Assembly (NCBI GenBank): GCA_001563885.1
Contig: LKMM01000011.1
Location: forward strand, 1 to 20,001
Direction: 5' to 3'
From: Natrialbaceae archaeon B1-Br10_E2g27
Lineage (GTDB): Archaea > Halobacteriota > Halobacteria > Halobacteriales > Natrialbaceae
DNA: 20,001 nucleotides
Part shown: in pieces, positions 16,201 through 20,001 of the stretch
Position numbering within the stretch: the first letter of the stretch is position 1
Layout of the letters: every line of letters begins with the position of its first letter
The notes under the pieces: generated by a model
The model's input: only the letters and a program-made list of their open reading frames with translations
What the model was told of the DNA's origin: nothing
The model's database searches: none
Program-made: the position numbers and the translations under genes

Positions 16201-16714
16201 TAAACAACTCGACTTTTTCGTTACCGTCGAGTACCGGTCGGTGATCGACGATTCGGTCCGTTCCTGGATCGATGCCGTAGCAATCGGTAATCGTTGCTGA
16301 TGTCGCTTCGAAGGGTTCGTCAGTTATCGTCTCGAACCGCTGTTGGGACCGCTCGTCCGTCCCGTCTGCTACCGCCGTCGTCCCTGGTGGAACAGTAACG
16401 GGTTCGCTAGCGGAGTCGGAAACAGTAAACGTAAGCGGCAGTTTCGCGGGTTGTGGTGGGTGTGTTTCGAAATCGAGTGCGTTCAAAAACGCTGCCCGGT
16501 GTTTTTTCGGTAGTTGATCGAGCCGTGAGATGATGTCCTCTGCGAAATCGGAAAAGATGTTGAAAATAACGGTCCCTGAATCTTCCTTTTCCGGATCCCA
16601 CTGCTCGGTGTAGTAGGGGGCGATGCGTTTGAGATGGTTCAGAATGTCGTCGCGGTCACGCCCGTCTATCGTTGGACTATCTGCCGTCTCGAGTTCGTCC
16701 CCCCATCCCGGCAT
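13298..16714 (-). CDS. Large baseplate J-like protein 1 (Afp11/gp6-like)
   Basis: This 1138-residue protein starts at ATG 16714, 34 bp after the gp25-like gene. The N-terminus has the eCIS/phage wedge signature VIFNIFSDFAEDIISRLDQL followed by PKKHRAAFLNALDF and a PPQPAKLPLTF strand. The centre contains three modules each ending in WIRxR: W374 (RWIRCRI), W528 (HWIRTRL) and W694 (HWIRIRL), spaced 154 and 166 residues. The C-terminal Baseplate_J core has RFGDGKRGAIPPAGEN near 850-870, then GGGSDGNVEAGAV, then an ARVECRAG-type strand. It is one of the largest structural pieces of the baseplate wedge, which triggers sheath contraction in related systems. Confidence 0.9.
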   Translation of the reverse strand: MPGWGDELETADSPTIDGRDRDDILNHLKRIAPYYTEQWDPEKEDSGTVIFNIFSDFAEDIISRLDQLPKKHRAAFLNALDFETHPPQPAKLPLTFTVSDSASEPVTVPPGTTAVADGTDERSQQRFETITDEPFEATSATITDCYGIDPGTDRIVDHRPVLDGNEKVELFTGENLQTHAYYLGHSDLLNLNPGSTIELEITTNAPVTVFRDYLEWEYYGDNEAGETGWHSLEVAGRQEHDLATLSEFQWVESFIHRQKQYLEGFDYKLLSDHPEYDLLVRSIIDDIRKGRFGSPSTTSETEHSPELPANLFDDPEIDETLVEGTQRRLTALRERLRSRVFENTLSREFETQTITLEIPGTVTETEIDDVETRWIRCRIAENELSSPLFNILIDSVRLSVGTDQTDTGRDLKPDLAVTNDVVLELDSNSTQLLLGEYPTEAATFHLACEEAFTKPGATVTITFEGEDSEPSEATDVNPELVWEYWNGNGWRRLSVEDTTDMLQSSGTITFEAPTDIAATSVGGHEKHWIRTRLVSGNYGEIRVEATDQNNWERLDDHISPPAYETISLQYNQSECPFERQFTYNNLTFEDVTAAKTEIKPFASLPGEKQTLYLGFDRPLAGGPIQLYISMEEAVYPHEFNPWIDIEYCSDPSIDEWTRLTSRDGTGDLTERGILGVTFPEETTSFSLFGKERHWIRIRLTRDEFARSESGLFAPVRSTELPATNRRELSTTSISERERSERTRTPPVVDGFHLNTAWAKNTVSIDEETLGSSNETANATYRFSQAPILNATVWVDELNVVSQREQQRLENDSSTDIEKEFNSQGELTAFWVEWEQVPDFFNSTPSSREYVLNRSDGIVRFGDGKRGAIPPAGENNIKATYKIGGGSDGNVEAGAVSNLHDEIRLIEEVTNPSPGENGEDQESISEFVSRAPKQLRDRGKPVTKDGFERIASSAAREVARVECRAGKEETGEIGRVTLLIVPDTDERMPVPSEELLKQVEDKLVETAPETIVGDQSKLTVRGPTYVEVSVDATVHSSSVESAARIQETANSALDEFSQPLTGGPNGTGWDIGDTPAPSEFSGCLEQLDRVDYVKHISVTYREGNEQVTLTGGEGTPIVASDVLVYSGQHDVTVEFEGDR

Positions 16715-16748
16715 ATTCGTTGCTTCGACCGAGTTATTTTATATCTTG

Positions 16749-17153
16749 TTATTCGTTGATATAGAACGGATACACCATATTCGATTCGGAGTTCGTCGAC
16801 CGAACGATATACGTAATCTGGATCAACATCTTGTTTGGCTCGTCAGGTGCCCTGCCGGCGGTGACGTCTTTGACGTCAATCCGTGGTTCCCACTTGATCA
16901 ACGCCTCCTCGACACAGCTTTCGACCAGCGTGGCAGTGGTTCCGTCGATGGTGTCGAATACGTACTCGTGAATTTCACACCCAAAGTCCGGTTGCATCAC
17001 CCGCTCGCCTTTGGCTGTCCCGACGATGATTCGGATCGAGTCTTTGATACTCATCTCGCCTTCCGACAGCGCAATGTTCCCGTTGTGGTCGGTCTTGACG
17101 GGAAAGCTCCATCCCGCACCAGCGACGTGATTTCTCGAGTTGTTTGATGGCAT
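16749..17153 (-). CDS. gp25-like baseplate wedge protein (Afp9-like)
   Basis: This 134-residue protein matches the GPW/gp25 family in length and motifs. GWSFPVKTDHNGNIAL lies at the start, IKDSIRIIVGTAKGERVMQP follows, and then DFGCEIHEYVF and ALIKWEPRIDV. In T4 and eCIS this lysozyme-like fold links sheath to baseplate and seeds sheath assembly. ATG 17153 lies 2 bp after the PAAR stop. The order PAAR, gp25, baseplate J matches part of the Afp cluster. Confidence 0.9.
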   Translation of the reverse strand: MPSNNSRNHVAGAGWSFPVKTDHNGNIALSEGEMSIKDSIRIIVGTAKGERVMQPDFGCEIHEYVFDTIDGTTATLVESCVEEALIKWEPRIDVKDVTAGRAPDEPNKMLIQITYIVRSTNSESNMVYPFYINE

Positions 17154-17155
17154 AA

Positions 17156-17458
17156 TTATCCAATATCGACCGATTTTTCCCCTTTTTTAATTCCATTCAT
17201 CGTGCAACTTTCAGGTATTTTATCACCCTCGGTCGCCGCGGGAAACCCGTTTATAAGCACAGTCGGTTCCCCGTCGACGACGACGCCGCCAACGTGTGGT
17301 GGTGGCGGCGTTCCCGGACAGGTCATCGGACATGCTGCGAAATCAACGAACGCTCGCCAGGCGGGTTTCCCGCCGATCAGGACATCTGGACTTCCTGGAC
17401 CCGGAGCCAGCGGCGTCCCATGGTTTTCGGGATCGCCAACCCGTGCAGCTGGTGGCAT
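17156..17458 (-). CDS. PAAR-domain spike tip protein (Afp10-like)
   Basis: This 100-residue protein begins MPPAARVGDP, the canonical PAAR start. I chose ATG 17458 because GGGGGTG lies about 6 nt upstream; a GTG at 17467 would add three residues and overlap that site. Gly/Pro turns follow: PGSPDVLIGG, PPPPHVGGVVVDG and TVLINGFPAATEGD. Possible metal ligands of the tip are H13, C43, C47, H55 and C85. It is domain-only, with no toxin extension. It should cap the spike formed by the preceding gene product. Confidence 0.9.
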   Translation of the reverse strand: MPPAARVGDPENHGTPLAPGPGSPDVLIGGKPAWRAFVDFAACPMTCPGTPPPPHVGGVVVDGEPTVLINGFPAATEGDKIPESCTMNGIKKGEKSVDIG

Positions 17459-17543
17459 TATACACACCCCCGGTGATGACCGATTGATTGTTCCTTCGAT
17501 GAGCAGGAGTGAACCAAACGTAGCGTGAATGCAAACCGAATCA

Positions 17544-18284
17544 TTAGTTTAGATTAATCAGCTTTCCTTTCAGTTTCATGTTCCCCTTTGCTTTTAGATC
17601 CATCGACGTACTCGAGACTTTTGCCGACGTGTCGGCAGACGCCTCGAGACTCTTCCCGGAGACATCGACATCCTTTTGTGCAGTTATTTCGATCATATCG
17701 GCAGATATCTTGATTGTTTCTGGCGATTCGATCGTAATGCCGTTTTCGTCCATCTGAATTTTGTTCTCGTGTTCGTCCTCGATGAGAATCTTCTCGTTTT
17801 CATCGTCGAGAATGAATTTCTGCCCTTCGCCCTCTCGCTCTTCTTCACCGGTTTTGAGTTCGATTTTACCCGGCTTTTGAATCGGCCCTGGCTCGTCTAT
17901 CTCGCGGTCGTCATCGTCGAACCGTAAGGTGTGTTTTGTCCTCGAGCGGATCTCCCGAATCGGGTTTTCCTCGTCGTTTTCCTGGGGTGGCAGCTGTTTG
18001 CCGTTCCACAGCGAGCCGATGATGTACGGTTCGTGGATGTCGCCGTTCCCGAACGCGACGAGGACTTCGTCTTCGGGTTCCGGAAGAAAGTACGTCCCCA
18101 TATCGTCGCCGGCCATCGTCGTTGCGATTCGTGCCCATCGGCTCTCGTCGTCACAATCACGCCACGGAAACTCGAGTTTGACCCGGCCCCAGTCTTCGGG
18201 GTCTTCGATATCGGTGACGATGCCGACGTACACCCCATACAATCCACCTGGTTGGTTCTCTGTGGCTAGTTCTGAGTAGTTCAT
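17544..18284 (-). CDS. gpV-like spike protein (OB fold plus beta-helix; Afp8 C-terminal part)
   Basis: This 246-residue protein has an OB-fold region at about 14-95 (GLYGVYVGIVTDIEDPEDWG, then VKLEFPWRD, then PEPEDEVLVAFGNGDIHEPY and IIGSLWNG). This is the hallmark of P2 gpV/VgrG gp5-like proteins. The C-terminal part from about 145 is a regular alternation of short strands (IRxE/KILIED/KIQMDENG/ITIESPETIKIS), ending in KGNMKLKGKLINLN, fitting a trimeric beta-helix spike. ATG 18284 overlaps the gpD stop by 4 bp (ATGA), so the two are translationally coupled. In Afp8 the two halves are one protein. Confidence 0.9.
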   Translation of the reverse strand: MNYSELATENQPGGLYGVYVGIVTDIEDPEDWGRVKLEFPWRDCDDESRWARIATTMAGDDMGTYFLPEPEDEVLVAFGNGDIHEPYIIGSLWNGKQLPPQENDEENPIREIRSRTKHTLRFDDDDREIDEPGPIQKPGKIELKTGEEEREGEGQKFILDDENEKILIEDEHENKIQMDENGITIESPETIKISADMIEITAQKDVDVSGKSLEASADTSAKVSSTSMDLKAKGNMKLKGKLINLN

Positions 18285-19330
18285 TCTTCGAGTGCGGTTA
18301 CTTCCATTGTCATTCGGTATCCCGTTTCGCCAAACCGATGTGTTGCATTGGTAACGTAATAGTCGTCGCTGAACACGTCCCCGAGGCCCTCGCCGGTAAA
18401 GTTTCCGAGCCCCTCGAGAGTAACGACTTTTCCAGCTTTGATCGATGGCACGCCGAACGTCTCGACGACACCGGTCAACTGGAGCGAAGAGAGCTTAGAC
18501 TGGGCAATCGTGTTCGCTTCGCCTTCGGAGTCGACCTGGACGCGGATCACCTCTTTGCCAGATCCCTGCGCGTTCGATGCCGAACCAACGATCTCTTCTT
18601 TTTCTTCTTCGTCCCAGTGTCTGACCTCGAGTTCACCGTGTTCGGGCAGTTTCAACTCACCCGAAAACATCTCGATCGACTCGCCATAATAAAGCGTCGC
18701 GATTGGCCCCTCTTCGGGGTCGCCGGCCGGCTTGGGCCTGAAATGGCCCTCTCCGAGTATCGAGAGAAACTCGAATCCGTGCCGGGCAGCCAGTTTCTGG
18801 ACGAATTCGTAGTCGCTTTCGTCGTCTTGGAAGATGTGACCGAGTCCTATTTCGGCCTTTTCGATATCCATCCCCAGATACTTCCCGGCGACTTCTCCGA
18901 CGACATCCTCGAGGAGTTCGCCCTCCCAGGACTCGGAGTTCGTCCCAGACATCATCTTCCGCATCGGTCCGTATCCGGTAATGACAACTCGAGGGGGTTC
19001 ATTGGCCGGGAACTTCGGCCTGACTGCCTCGATTTCACCGGAAAATACGTCTTTGGCGGCGCTATCTCCCTCACCGTATCCCATCTTGATCGTCACCCCA
19101 TTACCGGGTGCGATCAGATCCCAGTCGAGTTGTTCGAACGAAACGTGTTCGTGGTTGAACGGATACGTGAGTGTTATGGAAAAATAATCCGCCCCGTCGA
19201 TAGTTGTGTCGACGACAATATCGGATATGTAATCGTATTCCGGAAACTCTTCACCATTTATCAAAACGGTGAATCGAGGCGCATACGATGGCGGATATAC
19301 TGCTCCCACATCATAAGCTGGTAGTTTCAA
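18281..19330 (-). CDS. gpD-like hub protein (phage late control D / VgrG N-terminal part)
   Basis: This 349-residue protein is the tail hub corresponding to T4 gp27 and the N-terminal half of Afp8/VgrG. Motifs include DYFSITLTYPF near 50-60, GYGEGDSAAKDVFSGEIEAV near 85-105, and YEFVQKLAARHGFEFLSILG near 175-195. The final strand ends TNATHRFGETGYRMTMEVTA. The start is TTG at 19330, because an in-frame TAA lies 9 bp upstream and the nearby ATG at 19335 is out of frame. A TTG start on the first gene of an operon is unusual. It lies downstream of the AT-rich region with the inverted repeat. The two-gene split of hub and spike is common in archaeal and actinobacterial-type eCIS. Confidence 0.9.
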   Translation of the reverse strand: MKLPAYDVGAVYPPSYAPRFTVLINGEEFPEYDYISDIVVDTTIDGADYFSITLTYPFNHEHVSFEQLDWDLIAPGNGVTIKMGYGEGDSAAKDVFSGEIEAVRPKFPANEPPRVVITGYGPMRKMMSGTNSESWEGELLEDVVGEVAGKYLGMDIEKAEIGLGHIFQDDESDYEFVQKLAARHGFEFLSILGEGHFRPKPAGDPEEGPIATLYYGESIEMFSGELKLPEHGELEVRHWDEEEKEEIVGSASNAQGSGKEVIRVQVDSEGEANTIAQSKLSSLQLTGVVETFGVPSIKAGKVVTLEGLGNFTGEGLGDVFSDDYYVTNATHRFGETGYRMTMEVTALEE

Positions 19331-19430
19331 TGCATATTATACTTTTGATTTTTTAAGCTCTTCACACATCCAATTAGAAATAGTATATTATTAAGATAGC
19401 TACTATAATATACTATTCAAATAAGTAACG
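19331..19430 (-). promoter_or_regulatory. AT-rich promoter region of the eCIS operon
   Basis: This 100-bp stretch is far richer in A and T than the coding DNA around it. It lies directly upstream of the first eCIS gene. On the minus strand it offers TTAAAAAA (19356-19349), centred about 22 bp before the TTG start, and several TATA-like words inside the inverted repeat. It is the likely main promoter region for the minus-strand run. Exact elements are not resolved. Confidence 0.45.
19379..19417. repeat. 13-bp perfect inverted repeat (operator-like)
   Basis: AATAGTATATTAT (19379-19391) and ATAATATACTATT (19405-19417) are exact reverse complements separated by 13 bp. It lies about 50 bp upstream of the eCIS start. 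The arm spacing (about 26 bp centre to centre) places the arms on a similar DNA face, as for a dimeric regulator site. Each arm also contains TATA-like sequence. It might instead be a bidirectional promoter core. Confidence 0.6.
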
Positions 19431-19747
19431 TTCTATCTTCAGCCGCCTGTGAACACGACCGAACGGATCGCCGGAGCCACTACACTGTGATCCGAATATC
19501 GCGGCCACCACTCTCTGGACTACCGCGCGTAACGCAACGATTTACTATCGGTCTTAACGGGCAAAAACAGGGCGTGCGTTCTGAGCCCCTCCACCGAATT
19601 CATGCTATTGGACGGCCCAGTGTGGCGATTTTCTCCACTCCTGGGCTGCGATTACGACGGATGTCCGGCAGTATCACGAACGGTACCAACAGCCACCGGA
19701 ACTGTCGAGGTCCGACAGGAGAGGAGAGACGGTTGGGACCAGTTACG
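19431..19747. other. Intergenic stretch without a supported gene
   Basis: This 317-bp stretch is GC-rich and has stops in the frames I checked. I see no RNA gene, repeat or clear TATA box. An in-frame ATG at 19661 could extend the downstream gene by 29 residues, but the codons there (AGA, GGA, TTG, ACA) are unlike the rest of that gene. Confidence 0.4.
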
Positions 19748-20001
19748 ATGATTTCGGTCGCTTCACTCCTCCTCGTCAGCTTACTCGTACTCGGCGTAAC
19801 CGGTGCTGTCGGCGCGACCCCGACCGATGACCCCTCGACTGGCGATGGAACCTACGTCCTCGAGCAGGGTGAGACCTGTGAGGTGATCGAACCGCTCGAG
19901 ACCGATGGCACCGTCGAGGCGTTCTACGACTACCGGAACCACGAGACCCATCCCGACATCGCCGAGAACCTCTACAGTTCGTATGGTACCCAGCACCTCC
20001 A
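19748..20001 (+). CDS. Secreted haloarchaeal protein, N-terminal part
   Basis: This gene is cut by the right edge; 84 codons are visible. The protein starts with a signal-peptide-like hydrophobic segment (ISVASLLLVSLLVLGVTGAV) followed by GA and a Thr/Asp/Ser-rich mature start. It continues YVLEQGETCEVIEPL, TVEAFYDYRNHET and LYSSYGTQHL. This resembles a haloarchaeal family of secreted proteins with an EFYDYR-type motif, of unknown role. Its upstream half-region is divergent from the eCIS operon. It does not look like an eCIS part. The ATG at 19748 is preferred over 19661 on codon use, without a strong ribosome site for either. Confidence 0.6.
   Translation, partial: MISVASLLLVSLLVLGVTGAVGATPTDDPSTGDGTYVLEQGETCEVIEPLETDGTVEAFYDYRNHETHPDIAENLYSSYGTQHL

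Noticed and set aside
18338..19324. Long plus-strand open frame opposite the gpD-like gene
   Set aside because: It is antisense to a clear gpD family gene, has no recognisable domain, and high-GC haloarchaeal genes commonly leave such open antisense frames.
3507..19330. A prophage
   Set aside because: There is no capsid, portal, terminase, integrase or lysis gene; the AAA+ ATPase, the baseplate set and DUF6760-like gene instead point to an eCIS.
1..20001. CRISPR arrays, tRNA/rRNA genes, insertion sequences
   Set aside because: I saw no regular spaced repeats, no cloverleaf-like sequence, and no transposase or terminal repeat pair.

Overview
The window reads as haloarchaeal DNA. It has high GC in coding regions, many GAC/GAG/TCG codons, acidic proteins, frequent CTCGAG words, short AT-rich intergenic islands, and GGTG-type ribosome sites at only some starts. 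I could not run any search, so protein assignments rest on motifs read by eye and on known family features.

Most of the window is one extracellular contractile injection system (eCIS, Afp/PVC-like; a phage-tail-derived needle). The minus strand carries a compact run from 19330 down to 3507. In transcription order it holds: gpD-like hub (19330-18281), gpV-like spike (18284-17544), PAAR tip (17458-17156), gp25-like wedge (17153-16749), large baseplate-J protein (16714-13298), second baseplate-J protein (13170-11194), tail-protein-I-like protein with propeller-like N-terminus (11189-8967), a protein with an NRYFQGKL motif (8933-7680), a membrane protein (7531-6557), a degenerate aspartate-semialdehyde-dehydrogenase paralogue (6556-5516), a tail-assembly protein (5368-4985), a DUF6760-like frame (4952-4743, probably reached by -1 frameshift), an inner tube protein (4734-4273), and a Zn-ribbon protein resembling an MCM N-terminal domain (4268-3507). 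Genes are mostly overlapping or a few bases apart. Larger gaps (127-148 bp) lie before the second baseplate-J gene, the membrane protein gene and the tail-assembly gene.

On the left, a plus-strand AAA+ ATPase (524-3496) converges on this run. It is divergent from a truncated minus-strand gene (410 to beyond position 1) whose N-terminus looks like haloarchaeal DUF4157 (eCIS core domain) proteins. On the right, an AT-rich stretch with a 13-bp perfect inverted repeat lies upstream of the first eCIS gene, followed by an unrelated secreted protein (19748 to beyond 20001).

The hub, spike, tip, wedge, baseplate and tube pieces form the needle and its base. The ATPase is probably for assembly, disassembly or cargo loading. 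No sheath, tape-measure, terminator or LysM protein is visible, so the system should continue beyond the left edge or at another locus. The most interesting points are a lambda-like GGGAAAC slippery site joining the tail-assembly protein to the DUF6760 frame, an apparently dead metabolic enzyme inside the operon, and an orphan MCM-NTD-like protein.
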